Assembly (NCBI GenBank): GCA_900539595.1 | Contig: UQCQ01000008.1 | Coordinates: forward strand, 14,010 to 78,009 | Reading direction: 5' to 3' | DNA length: 64,000 nt | From: an uncultured Mollicutes bacterium | GTDB taxonomy: Bacteria; Bacillota_I; Bacilli_A; RFN20; CAG-826 | In this document: positions 44,028 through 53,700 of the stretch, piece by piece | How the letters are laid out: each line of letters starts with the position of its first letter | How positions within the stretch are numbered: the first letter of the stretch is position 1 | Notes under the pieces: generated by a model | What the model saw: only the letters and a program-made list of their open reading frames with translations | Told to the model about the DNA's origin: nothing | The model's database searches: none | Program-made: the position numbers and the translations under genes

Positions 44028-44126
44028 TTATCCTTGGCCGTGAAGCGGGTTGCACCCGTTTAGTGGCCGGGAAACGGCGCCTTCTGGGAGAAGGGTGCAC
44101 CGCTTCTACTAGACGGCCAAGGATAA
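44028..44126 (-). promoter_or_regulatory. Long structured leader before the surface gene
   Basis: TTATCCTTGGCCGT and ACGGCCAAGGATAA pair perfectly (14 bp), continued inside by GAAGCGG...TGCACCC with GGGTGCA.CCGCTTC. Between them are two smaller stems (CGGGTGCAACCCG; CCTTCTCCCAGAAGG). It is an mRNA leader element 34 bases before the ATG and could be a regulatory RNA structure. An IR at 44216-44231/44303-44319 (TAGGCATAGAATCCCC) lies farther upstream. Confidence 0.65.
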
Positions 44127-44356
44127 GGCCTTGGCAAGTTCGCTTCCTTTGCTAACGAATAGGAAGAACGGTCTAATAGACTAGAGGAGAGAAGGGGCCC
44201 GTTTCTAACCTCTTTTAGGCATAGAATCCCCATAGGCCGGATCTCACGGCTCTAGTCTACCCTACTACGTAGAGGATTGAAACATTAAATTTAAACAAGG
44301 GGGATTCTATGCGCCTAAACAACCATGAAAGCGGTTACTACGCTCCAAAGAAAAGA

Positions 44357-44380
44357 TGCTGTCCCGAGTTGGGGACGGCA
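44357..44380 (-). terminator. Probable terminator after the first FAWF gene
   Basis: TGCCGTCCC and GGGACAGCA form a stem just past the stop codon of the 44400-45305 gene, followed by TCTTTTCTTT. Confidence 0.45.
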
Positions 44381-44399
44381 CGAAGTACGATTTATTGCC

Positions 44400-45305
44400 T
44401 TAATAACTCGAAGGATCAATGCCAGCAAAGGACAAAGAAATCGATACGGATCCGTTTTGGCAGGCGTCCTGGTTTTCCATCTCAGTGCCTTCTAGCCAGA
44501 CCACCCCATAATAATAACGGGTGCCTTGGGCGGCTAGTTGACCCATATATTGTTTGCTCGTAAAAGGGGTGAACTGGTTGGGCATCGAAAAATCTTCGAT
44601 ATAGAAATGATTCAATGAAGCATCATCGCTATAACGGGAGGTCGATACGGTTCGATCGGTATTTAAAATCGGCGAATCGATATAGGTATCTAGCGATGCG
44701 TCCTTCTTTTTTTCAAAAACCATCTTGCATTCGCCTAGATAGGCTCCATTCGCGTCTTTTCGGTCGTAGTTTTTCTTATTTACTTCTAAAACCGATACGC
44801 GGGTCCATTGGGATAACATGACATCCGCGTCGCTTTCTTTATCCACGGGATTAATCGAAGTCCCGTTGCATAAAAATAACGGCAATTCCGTGGTTCCGGG
44901 GTTCGTCACCGAAAACCGGAACAGAGTGTAATAATGATAATCCCCAGTTACGTTTTTAACGTTATAGCATTTCCCGCCTAATTGGGACGTATCCATCCAG
45001 TCGGGACGATAGATGGTTCGTCCGTCTTTGCTGGATACATCCTTGGTTACGGATTCGCTTGAGAGCAAGGTTTGATGAACGCCATTATGGTCACCATCTT
45101 CTTCTTGTATCACCGCCTTAGGGTCAGATATCGAATCGATCGATACTCTTAAATGGCCGTAATTGCCATTGATGGTAATCGAAGAATAATTCATCGATAC
45201 CGAGCGGTTTACATTAAACCAAGCAAGAGTGGAAACCGCCGCGGTGGATAAAGAAGCCACGATTAAAACCGAGATGGTAATCAGGGCTTTGTTGAAATTT
45301 TTCAT
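44400..45305 (-). CDS. SipW-type exported protein, FAWF family (A)
   Basis: A 301-residue protein. The signal ends STLAWFNVNRSVSMNYSSITI, the form of the SipW-cognate class (TFAWF-type). Shared family blocks follow: VSSKDGRTIYRPDW, WTRVSVLEV and the C-terminal YYYGVVWLEGTEMENQD with a final strand. These are likely self-associating extracellular subunits, by analogy with TasA-like proteins; function not shown. It is the third of three tandem paralogs. Confidence 0.75.
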   Translation of the reverse strand: MKNFNKALITISVLIVASLSTAAVSTLAWFNVNRSVSMNYSSITINGNYGHLRVSIDSISDPKAVIQEEDGDHNGVHQTLLSSESVTKDVSSKDGRTIYRPDWMDTSQLGGKCYNVKNVTGDYHYYTLFRFSVTNPGTTELPLFLCNGTSINPVDKESDADVMLSQWTRVSVLEVNKKNYDRKDANGAYLGECKMVFEKKKDASLDTYIDSPILNTDRTVSTSRYSDDASLNHFYIEDFSMPNQFTPFTSKQYMGQLAAQGTRYYYGVVWLEGTEMENQDACQNGSVSISLSFAGIDPSSY

Positions 45306-45340
45306 CGCGGCGGTTTCCTTTCTTCTTGATAGTAGAGATA

Positions 45341-45369
45341 AGCGGGAGAGGGAATCCCCTCCCCCGCTT
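45341..45369 (-). other. GC-rich intercistronic hairpin
   Basis: AGCGGGAGAGGG and CCCCTCCCCCGCT pair across AAT, between two surface genes. No T-run follows, so it may set mRNA processing or stability between them rather than stop transcription. Confidence 0.5.
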
Positions 45370-45396
45370 CTAGACGTAGGGTTTTAACGAAACGGA

Positions 45397-46290
45397 TTAA
45401 GCGCCAACAGTCTCGATACCAGTGAGTTTCAACGTGACATCAACAGCTCCGCCGGCAGCCGCGTCTTGGTTGTCGGATTCGGTGCCTTCGAGCCACACGG
45501 AAACGATATAAGCTTTGGTTGCATTCGCGGTCAATTCGCCTAAATAAGCAACGTTGCCCGTGGTTTTGGTAGTGCCCGAAACAACGGCATCGAAAGCCCC
45601 AAGTTTGTGGGTCGCAGTAGCAACATCCGCCAACTTCGGCTTTCCTTCGTTTAGTGCGGCTTCGGCAATTCCTTTGGATTTGGTGGATCCGGAGTCCACG
45701 TTTTCAAAGAGAACTTTCAACGTAGCATCAGCAGTATCTCCGGCCACCGGATCCTTTGTGCTGTCTTTTGCTTCCAAAACAGCGACACGAGTCCATTTGG
45801 CAAGCGCGACATCGGCGGCGTTTCCGGACGTGTTGGCATTAACCGCGGTTCCTTCGTTGAAGAAAACGTGGGTAGCGGTGTTGCCGGTGTTCTTGACCGT
45901 GAAATAGAATTGCGTATAGCCGGTTGTAACCTCTTTCACGCTATAAGCCTGTTGTTCATTGCCGGCGACGCCCTTCCAGTCGGGTTTGAAGAATTTCTTG
46001 CCATCAACAGAGGAAACATCAGTAGTAAAGGAACTGTTTGATTCTACCCGAATGGCATCCGAGAATTTACCGGTCGACGATTCATAATTTGATGCATGGA
46101 GACCATCATCAGTAATGCCTCCAAGGGTAACTTCAAGTTTGGCGTTGGAAGATTGCGCGGTGATTTTAGTATAGGTGAGGGTCGCGCTGCGGTTGGTGGT
46201 GAACCAAGCAAAGGTGCCGGTAGCGCCGGCAACCGCGGTTCCGGCTGTGAGGACGGAGAGAGCGAGGACGAGTTTAGCTTTCGTTTTCAT
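45397..46290 (-). CDS. SipW-type exported protein, FAWF family (B)
   Basis: A 297-residue protein beginning MKTKAKLVLALSVLTAGTAV, then TGTFAWFTTNRSATLTYTKI. It shares VSSVDGKKFFKPDW, WTRVAVLEA and YIVSVWLEGTESDNQDAAAG with its neighbours. The start at 46290 has GGAAA upstream and opens the signal peptide; a longer frame would overlap the previous gene. It is rich in Ala, Thr and Gly. Confidence 0.75.
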   Translation of the reverse strand: MKTKAKLVLALSVLTAGTAVAGATGTFAWFTTNRSATLTYTKITAQSSNAKLEVTLGGITDDGLHASNYESSTGKFSDAIRVESNSSFTTDVSSVDGKKFFKPDWKGVAGNEQQAYSVKEVTTGYTQFYFTVKNTGNTATHVFFNEGTAVNANTSGNAADVALAKWTRVAVLEAKDSTKDPVAGDTADATLKVLFENVDSGSTKSKGIAEAALNEGKPKLADVATATHKLGAFDAVVSGTTKTTGNVAYLGELTANATKAYIVSVWLEGTESDNQDAAAGGAVDVTLKLTGIETVGA

Positions 46291-46339
46291 TTGTTTTGAT
46301 TTCCTTTCAATGAATAAATATGAATGAATTGAAGATGAA

Positions 46340-47299
46340 TTAAGCGATGGCTTGGGAGAGGGCATTGATTTCGAGATTAATGTCCACCTTGCCGCCTTGG
46401 GCGGAACGTTGGTTATTATTCTCGGTGCCTTCTAGCCAGACGCGGACCACATAATAGGAGGTGGTTCCGCTTGCGATCGTGCTGAGATAGTTCTTGGAAT
46501 GGATGTTGGAGTCTTTGCTCGTATTGGCAAACACTCCTTCGTCTCCGAGAACGTAATGACGATCGCTAGTTTGATAGGATGCGAGATCCAATTTGTCGTC
46601 ACCGGTTAAATTCTTGGACTGCACATATTGGGTCTTATCCGCGGTCACTTCCGCAGCTGGCTTCGATTCGAACGTCAGGATGGGAGTGAGTTCGCTAGAA
46701 ACGATATCATCGTGGCTAGCGATTGGGGTTTCGGGATTTTCTCCTTGGAGAATCGCCACGCGAGTCCAGCTGGTCGCGGCCTCATTGGCTTTCTTTTGGG
46801 CTTCGTCGCTATCATCGTGGGCGAAGACTCTCGTGCCTGCGGTCAGATAGACTTCAAATGGACGATCCGTTTTGGCGTTATAGCCGGCTTCGCCTGCTTT
46901 AATCCCTTTGTGGGTTAACGAGAAGGCGTATTCAGCATAATAGGTATTGGCGCCGCCTTCGGAGACATCATTGACGCGGACGGGGGCTTTGTCGTTACCG
47001 ATTTCCATTCCCCAGTCTGGAGAATAGAAGGCCTTGCCGTCTTTGCTACTCACATCGCTTGCGGTGCTTGTGGCTCCAGAAATCGTTTGGGCTTTGTCAC
47101 TTCCGGTAGCCGCTGTTCCATCCAAGCTAATGAGTTTGCCGCTTAATTCCGCGGCGCGATTTTGCATCGTGACCGAGGAATAGGCTAGAGCCACCGTCCG
47201 GTTCACTTGGAACCAGGCGAAGGTGGATGCGCCTGCGGCTGCCAAAGCGCCAACTGAGAGGACGGAGATCGCCATCAAAGCTTTGGTTTTGCCTTTCAT
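46340..47299 (-). CDS. SipW-type exported protein, FAWF family (C)
   Basis: A 319-residue protein. The signal MKGKTKALMAISVLSVGALA is followed by GASTFAWFQVNRTVALAYSSV. Shared blocks are VSSKDGKAFYSPDW, WTRVAILQG and YYVVRVWLEGTENNNQRSAQ. A GGAA site precedes the ATG. It is the first of the three tandem paralogs, with a structured leader at 47345-47385. Confidence 0.75.
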   Translation of the reverse strand: MKGKTKALMAISVLSVGALAAAGASTFAWFQVNRTVALAYSSVTMQNRAAELSGKLISLDGTAATGSDKAQTISGATSTASDVSSKDGKAFYSPDWGMEIGNDKAPVRVNDVSEGGANTYYAEYAFSLTHKGIKAGEAGYNAKTDRPFEVYLTAGTRVFAHDDSDEAQKKANEAATSWTRVAILQGENPETPIASHDDIVSSELTPILTFESKPAAEVTADKTQYVQSKNLTGDDKLDLASYQTSDRHYVLGDEGVFANTSKDSNIHSKNYLSTIASGTTSYYVVRVWLEGTENNNQRSAQGGKVDINLEINALSQAIA

Positions 47300-47344
47300 T
47301 GCTTCCTTTCTGTTCCTTATTCTTTATTTATTAGGAACTTGAAT

Positions 47345-47385
47345 CCGCGTATTTGGGCGTTCCCCGCCAACGCGGATGCGGGGAA
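47345..47385 (-). other. Leader with two competing stems
   Basis: CCGCGT (47345-47350) can pair with ACGCGG (47370-47375). TTCCCCGC (47360-47367) can pair with GCGGGGAA (47378-47385). The two stems interlock, so they would form a pseudoknot or exclude one another. It lies 46 bases upstream of the ATG of gene C. The remainder of the gap to 47859 shows no gene. Confidence 0.4.
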
Positions 47386-47859
47386 TTTGAATTCCAGCAC
47401 GACGAAGAATTGGGCTCCCCCGTAGGCTAGATGGCTCTATTATAGAATTTAAGAAACGGGTTTCAACCATAAAGTAAGCATTCCCTTACTATTTCTTTGT
47501 TTTATGCGATGATTAGGGGATTTGTACCTCTTTCTCTTTGGGTACTAGACTTCCACTAGATTGGGATTCTTGCTCCTTCTTATCCTCCTATTGACTTCTT
47601 TTAGTCTATGGGGTTCCTACGAAGAGTTGGAACACCAAGCAGTCTCCGTTCAGTAGACGCTTCCCCATTTCTTTATCTTCTAGGATTCCATATGCTAATT
47701 GGGCTTCTATGACCCATAGACTCGATATAAGCGGTTACGATGTCCCTTTATCTATTTCAGGCCTTTCCATACGGTTGGCTTTACGTAAGTAATCCCGGGC
47801 GTTTCTATGGCTATCTTAGATTCGTTTGATTGCTTTTGCCCCATCGGAAGGAACGGTAA

Positions 47860-47950
47860 GGGCACATGAGGGAACATGATAGGGCACATGATATGGTTTT
47901 CGCAGGGCACATGATAGGGCACATGATATTGTTTTTGCAGGGCACATGAT
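47860..47950. repeat. Six-copy GGGCACATGATA operator array
   Basis: Six copies of GGGCACATGATA or close variants at 47860, 47870, 47882, 47905, 47917 and 47940, at 12-bp or 23-bp spacing. The last copy lies inside the spacer of the predicted promoter (TTGCAG 47935-47940, 16 bases, TATATT 47957-47962) of the next gene. Confidence 0.8.
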
Positions 47951-47962
47951 GCAAAATATATT
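47935..47962 (+). promoter_or_regulatory. Promoter of the 47980 AlbA_2 gene
   Basis: TTGCAG, 16 bases, TATATT, then AGGAGG and the GTG start. The spacer contains the last copy of the repeat, so a repressor bound there would block RNA polymerase. Confidence 0.55.
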
Positions 47963-47979
47963 TGTCAGGAGGATTTACC

Positions 47980-49377
47980 GTGAAAAATCTTGAAGAATTA
48001 GTTCAAGCGGATTTTTTCGAGAATAAAGAATGCGAATATAAGCTTCATTTGGAGACGAGTGAGGACAAGGTAGAAAAATGGGCCAAAACTTTAGTTGGCT
48101 ACGCGAATACCTATGGCGGATATATATTGGTTGGGGTGTCCAACAACAAGGATGTCGTCGGCATTGATGGAGACGAAGTGGATCGAACAAAGATTTTGGT
48201 CCTCAAAACCATAAACAGGCATATATTCCCCCATATCGAAGTTTCTTTTTCGGTTTTCCCTTGTGGTGAAGACAAATACATTCTCGCCATTTGGACCGAT
48301 TATTTGAACGAAATGGTCATCTTCAAGTCTGGCGATTACAACGAAAAGGTTTACATCAGGGAAGATGGCTCTACTCTGCCTGCGACCATTAGCCAAATCC
48401 TTTCCATGGGAAAAAGAAAAATGGGAATGGACACTCAATTGCTGAACGAACAATATGAAGTAAAAAATTTTTCCAAATTAAGCAAATTGGCGGCCCTCTA
48501 TAGAAAAGATGGGGAAAAACCAACGGAAAAAATGCTCATAAGCAAAGAAATCGTCGGTCAGGACGGAAGAATAACCGAAGGATTAAAGATGTTCTCTGAT
48601 GACTTCGATGGCGACGAGACATTGGCCGTATGCAGGCTTTGGAACGGCTTCGACAAAGGAAGCGACGAGGTGATCGACAAAAAGGAATTCAAAGGGTGTC
48701 TTTGCGATGTGTTCGATAACATCATGGATTTCGTAAGCAGGAATAGTCGGAGTGGATTCGTCAAAAACGCGGATGGATCAAGACTCGACACCTCCTCCTA
48801 TCCGAAAATCGCCCTGAGGGAAGCCGTTGTCAACGCCCTGGCCCATAGGGACTACTCCATCGATGGGACACAGGTCGACGTCGATATCTTTAAGGATCGG
48901 CTTGTCATCACCTCTCCAGGCGGGTGGCTTCTCCCGAAAAAGCCCGATGAATACAATCTTGATTCGATACCATCCGTAAGAAGGAATAAGGTCATATGCC
49001 GTTGCTTTGAGATTGCCGGTCTCATGGAAAGGAGCGGCAGCGGACTTAGAAAGATATACAACGTATACAAGAAGCTGAAATTCAAGGAACCCCAATTGAA
49101 TGATCAGCACGATTATTTTCTGATTACCCTATACGATATGCTGGGCGAAAAAAATAACAGTGTGATCCTCAACGGCAAGTACGACGAAGCGATATTATCC
49201 TTCTGCAATGGCGTCGCTCGTTCCAGAGAAGAAATTCAGGCTCATATCGGATATAAGAGCAGAAGCCATTTTATGGCCGACATATTAAAACCGTTGCTAG
49301 AAGCCGGTTCCTTGGAAACAACCGCGAATAGCAAATCGAGAAACGCGAAATATATAGCGACAATTAAGATGGACTGA
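47980..49377 (+). CDS. AlbA_2/HATPase-type ATP-binding regulator (COG2865)
   Basis: A 465-residue protein. The AlbA_2 (Schlafen-type) domain occupies residues 1-130: NKECEYKLHLETSEDKVEKW and LVGYANTYGGYILVGVSNN. The HATPase-like domain includes YPKIALREAVVNALAHRDYS and GGWLLPKKPDEYNL. A C-terminal winged helix (YDEAILSFCNGVARSREEI) ends ETTANSKSRNAKYIATIKMD without the GSNK-x-GYW tail. AGGAGG stands seven bases before GTG, so I chose that start over an upstream TTG. These proteins are predicted regulators common on mobile elements. It is the first of two plus-strand genes splitting the minus-strand surface locus. Confidence 0.82.
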   Translation: MKNLEELVQADFFENKECEYKLHLETSEDKVEKWAKTLVGYANTYGGYILVGVSNNKDVVGIDGDEVDRTKILVLKTINRHIFPHIEVSFSVFPCGEDKYILAIWTDYLNEMVIFKSGDYNEKVYIREDGSTLPATISQILSMGKRKMGMDTQLLNEQYEVKNFSKLSKLAALYRKDGEKPTEKMLISKEIVGQDGRITEGLKMFSDDFDGDETLAVCRLWNGFDKGSDEVIDKKEFKGCLCDVFDNIMDFVSRNSRSGFVKNADGSRLDTSSYPKIALREAVVNALAHRDYSIDGTQVDVDIFKDRLVITSPGGWLLPKKPDEYNLDSIPSVRRNKVICRCFEIAGLMERSGSGLRKIYNVYKKLKFKEPQLNDQHDYFLITLYDMLGEKNNSVILNGKYDEAILSFCNGVARSREEIQAHIGYKSRSHFMADILKPLLEAGSLETTANSKSRNAKYIATIKMD

Positions 49378-49693
49378 TTTCTAAATGTTTCCGCAAGGAG
49401 CATGATAAAAGTTCGATTTTGAAGCGAGGTTTTCTTTTGTTTTATGGGTCTTTAGAGTCCCATTACTTTGTGGCCATTGGTCATAAGTTTTGGCACCTTA
49501 TTTTGATTAGAGGATGAAATAAATTGGCAAAAAATCTAGCCAGTCACTTCTTCTTTTCTCACCTCTCCCAGGAACAGTGTCCCGTTTGCCTTTCAAAGAG
49601 AAACATCAAGCAAGGGGATCCGTCTTTCCTTTTGAAAAATTGCGTCCAAACTATGGACAATGGATGATATCTCGGTTACACGGAATTTGAAAA

Positions 49694-50317
49694 ATGGTGA
49701 TACCAATGAATCAAAATAACGAGATGCTAGAAAGGATGATGGAAACAGGCGACGGCAGCATATCCAGGAAAGACGCCCTTGCTAACGGGGTACCGCCAGC
49801 GAGTTTTGCCAGGTACGTCCGTTCCCATCATCTTTTTAGAATTAGCCAGGGCGTCTACGCCAAGGAAGGCGCCGTCGATGAACTATTTCAATGGCAAAGA
49901 AGGTATCCAAGGATGGTCTATTCCGGTATCACAGCACTTTATCTACTCGGGCTGACCGATCGGATACCGGCTTCTATCGATTTCACGATGCCGAAAGGCT
50001 GCAGGGTGAGAAAGGAAAGCATCGCCCCCTATGCCGTTTGTCACATTGAAAACAACGCCGAACTATTCGCTTGGGGCAATGTCGGTGCCGAAACCATGTT
50101 TGGAAATACGGTCACTTGTTTCTCTAAAGAAAAGATGATCGTCGAGAGGATGCGGAAGAGGAAAGATTACGATTCGGAGCTGTTCCTTAAGGCCGTGAAG
50201 ACGTTCCTGAAGGGGAAGGACAAAGACATGGATTTTCTCTTTCCATACGCGAAAAAGAGAAAAATAGAAGAGAAGGTATATCCAATGTTGGAGGCCATGG
50301 ATTATGAAGATTCATAG
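49694..50317 (+). CDS. AbiEi-like antitoxin-domain protein, solitary (2)
   Basis: A 207-residue protein resembling the one at 5952. It has a winged helix (SRKDALANGVPPASFARYVRS), then GVYAKEG and the conserved RMVYSGITALYLLGLTDRIP, ending CFSKEKMIVERMRKRKDY. No AbiEii-type toxin follows, so it is an orphan. The start may be the ATG at 49706, where GGTG is better spaced. The 316-base gap upstream shows no other gene, though a GCATGATAAAA close to the previous array occurs at 49397. Confidence 0.75.
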   Translation: MVIPMNQNNEMLERMMETGDGSISRKDALANGVPPASFARYVRSHHLFRISQGVYAKEGAVDELFQWQRRYPRMVYSGITALYLLGLTDRIPASIDFTMPKGCRVRKESIAPYAVCHIENNAELFAWGNVGAETMFGNTVTCFSKEKMIVERMRKRKDYDSELFLKAVKTFLKGKDKDMDFLFPYAKKRKIEEKVYPMLEAMDYEDS

Positions 50318-50444
50318 GGATTCGCTTTCATCGAGGGCAACTCTAGGCCTCTGTTAGGGGAACGTTTCCTCTTTTTCGTTTTCAACTCTCATCTAAAGGT
50401 TTTCAAGTTCGTTGCTCCCTTTCGTTTTTTCTCCGTCTGAATGA

Positions 50445-50538
50445 AGTATTTATTTCATTAATTTTATTTTTTAGTGAAATTATTACTGCTTTTTCAGTAT
50501 TTATTTCATTAATTTTCCTTTTTAATGAAATGATTACT
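50445..50538. repeat. AT-rich double repeat, possible operator
   Basis: A roughly 43-base unit starting AGTATTTATTTCATTAATTT and ending AATTATTACT-like occurs twice (50445-50487 and 50496-50537), each internally near-palindromic. It lies past the AbiEi-like gene, in a 414-base stretch without another gene. Confidence 0.55.
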
Positions 50539-50731
50539 ATTCCTAGCAAATGGGATAAAACGGCCGTGAAGACAAAAAGGGCATGTGCTTTGATTCATCC
50601 TATAGATATCGATGCAAGCCAATGGCCGATACCTTTTCTTTATCGAGCAGGATAAGGAAAGCTCTTCTTTGCTACTTTAAAATTTCTCCGCTTCGTTCCG
50701 ATGCTTTTTGAAATGAAATTCTTCCAAAATA

Positions 50732-53700
50732 TCAGGCTTTCGGATAGACAACCGTCCCATTCAGGGAGATGGTCACCGTGATGGTGCCGGATGGTTCTTT
50801 GGTAAAAGTAATCGTGGGATGAGGATCTAGTTGATCTTCTCCTGCTGCAAGGAAGCCCTGAATCGTTTGGTAGCCATCCCCATCGGGATCAACCAAGGTT
50901 AAGGTGTATTGGAAGGTAGCTTCCGTTTGGGGAGTTCCGTCCGCCTTCTTATTAATATAAGAATAGGAGAATCCCACCAAAACGTTAGAAGCAGCGGGAT
51001 CGTTCCATTGGATCGAATCTAGTTCGCTTGACTCGTAGACCGAGCCTTGTTTTTTCTCTCCTTCTGCTTCATCGCGGTAGATCGGGACGATGGAAGTATC
51101 GGTGAGCTCAGAGGTATCTTCTACCCAAGACGAATTCTCATCTTGATAATAACGATGGATTTCCCGCGGGGCTTTGGTCGTGGAGGTCGTCCCCGTTAAT
51201 AAATTTTCCGAAGTTAAGGTTTCATCGAGGAAATCCACGCGGGCTAAGGTTCGCTTATTCACGGAGTAATCATAGAAATGCAATCGACGTAGGGTCTTGG
51301 TTTTCCTCGAAAATGGCTCCGGATCTTTCAAGGTCTCTCCGGTGGGGGACTTCAATTCGATTCCATCCCCTTTAAACGATGGAGAAACGGAATCATCGAC
51401 GCCGCCGACTTCCACTTTCTGGTCTTCGGGAGCGGAATCCCGTTGCAAGGTTAAAGTCCCGGCATATCCCGATCGAACCAAGACGCAAACCGAATCGGTG
51501 GGGTCTACCGACGAGGTACCGGTCGCCACAAGGGATACACCCAAGGGGAAATAAAACGATTCTTGGATTTCGTGGATGAATTCCGTGACGCGGGTACGGT
51601 TGATTTCTTTGGCGGATGCCCCGATATCGAGGTACATCAAATAGCAGCCAACGCCCCCGGAAACGGAGCCCAAGGCATATTCCCCTTCGTTGACGGGGAC
51701 TTCAAAGTAATAGGCTTTCTTGAATTCCAAATCGTCTCGCTTCATGATGCGAGCGACATCGAAAATCGAAGAATACCCCGTGGGCTTGCTAGAGGACTTC
51801 TCATAGGATTCTTCCATGGGGGTTACCCCATCCATTTCTAGCTTCTCACCCTTATCGCTTAAACGATAGGGCAAAGAATAAGATCCGTCCTTGTAGGCAT
51901 AAACATAGGGGTATTCGGGATGGTCATCGTTACGAAGGATCGCTTGGATTTGACGAATTTCATGCACCTTGGACTCGTTCCCCAAATCGCGGACAATTTG
52001 ATGCAAAGAAAAGAAGCTGTTGTTGCGCCCCTCGCCGCCAGAGCCAGAATCAAAATACGTTCCCGACATGAAATTGATGCTGCCCTTTTCTTTCAGTTGG
52101 AAATCAATGGAATTGGCGGGCATTTGATAGTTCGTATGGGTTTGGTTATTGATGGAAACCCAAGGGGCGGTGACAAGATTATCCGTAGAGAGGTTTGCAT
52201 CCATAAAGTGGATGCCCCAGATGCTTTTGCTTCCCTTCAAGCTATTGTTCCAAAGCCCGTTGGTGACTTCGGAATATTTGCTTAGAACCGTGTCGTCGCC
52301 TTCGGCCGTCCAAACGGTTTTGCCGTTGATGTTTTTTGAAGAAATCACGGCGTTTTCTCCCTGATTATTGACCGTTTGGACGTTAAAAAATCCCTCGCTA
52401 TCGGAATAGCAATCCGAAATATTTCCAGAGATGGCGAATTTGCCGAAACGGAAATTGACGTGGTGATAATCGTAAGTTTCAAGATACGAATCCTTATAAG
52501 TGGATCCCCCGATCAGATAACCGGTGTTATTCTCCGTCGGCTCGTATTTGTTCGCTCCATATTTCGAGGCTTCTTCTTGCGTCGTGTATGCGTTAATCGG
52601 AGAGAAAGTATTTTCGTTGCCAGAATAATCGACCTTGGATTCGGAATGGTCAAAGATTTCGCGTCTTATCGTTTCAAAAGGATTCGTGGATTCTCTCACT
52701 TCGACACGTTCGGAACTAGTGGCCCCCTGAAGAGAAACGAGGGTGACGCTGGAAGTCTCTTCGGAAGCCGTCCAGTTGCTATTATTGAAGGTAAGATAGT
52801 AATTGCCAAACCAATAAGAGTAATAAAGAGAGACCATGGAGCTAAGGGAAGACGAAGAAAAACGCAAATTCGAATTCGAACTCGTGGAAACGCCTACGCT
52901 TGCCGTCGGATTAAAAAACGAACCCGAAAGGGAAATATCAAGATAATACCGAGAGGAATTCACCGTGGTATAGACCTTGGCCTCATTTTGGTTGTTTTCA
53001 ATGGTCCACCGCGTGGCCTCCCAGGGATTGGTCGTATTTTCCACCCCGTTTCGGCTATCCTTGATTTTCAAATAATTGGAGCCAGAAGAAATCAGAAACG
53101 TGGAACCGCTGGTAAATTGGGAGCGTTCCACTAACGACCACCCGGCAGTCGCTCCCGTTTCCGAGGGAATGGTGAAATGGAGATAATAGGTCTTCCCGTT
53201 AAGGATCGAAGAGATTTTGGAAGAGGGATCCACGTACCAGTCGGTGGCGCGAGAAGAATCCGTTGTGGTTTTTAGGCTACCAGCATCGTTAATCAAATAA
53301 TATTCCGTGCCATCACGGACTTGGGAAATGGTGCCGTAATCGCCGGAAGATGGCATTTTCCAAACGTAGGGGTTCTCGGCGTTTTCTTCATAACCGAGGG
53401 AACCATCTCCTAGAAGAGAAAGGAAGTAATCGCTTCCCCCGTTGGAAGAAACGATGGCTGAATAATAGCGCGTTTCAACCTCTTCCCGGTAAATATTAGT
53501 GCGTTGGTAGTACCCGCCATCGAGCAACGTATAGATTTGGCGGACTTTCGATGCATCCTCCTTATCGGTTCCATTGTTCCGATAAAGGAAATTGTAATTC
53601 CCAATTTTGGGGTTATAGGCCACGGAATGGAAATCCGAGTTATAAAGGCGGGCCTCGCCAATACCCCGAGAATTATCTTCGCTTTGGTCGTTCCCGTTTT

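Noticed and set aside
44040..44107. A tRNA-like fold in the leader (an arm like CGGGTGCAACCCG and an anticodon-like loop CTCCCAG)
   Set aside because: No acceptor stem of seven pairs with D-arm in the right order; the outer helix is far too long.
47860..47950. Repeat arrays as possible CRISPR arrays
   Set aside because: Units of 10-12 bp with no unique spacers of 30 bp and no cas genes; they overlap promoters.
52376..53134. Plus-strand open frame opposite the giant surface protein
   Set aside because: Shadow of a real gene: arginine/isoleucine-rich antisense composition and no ribosome site.
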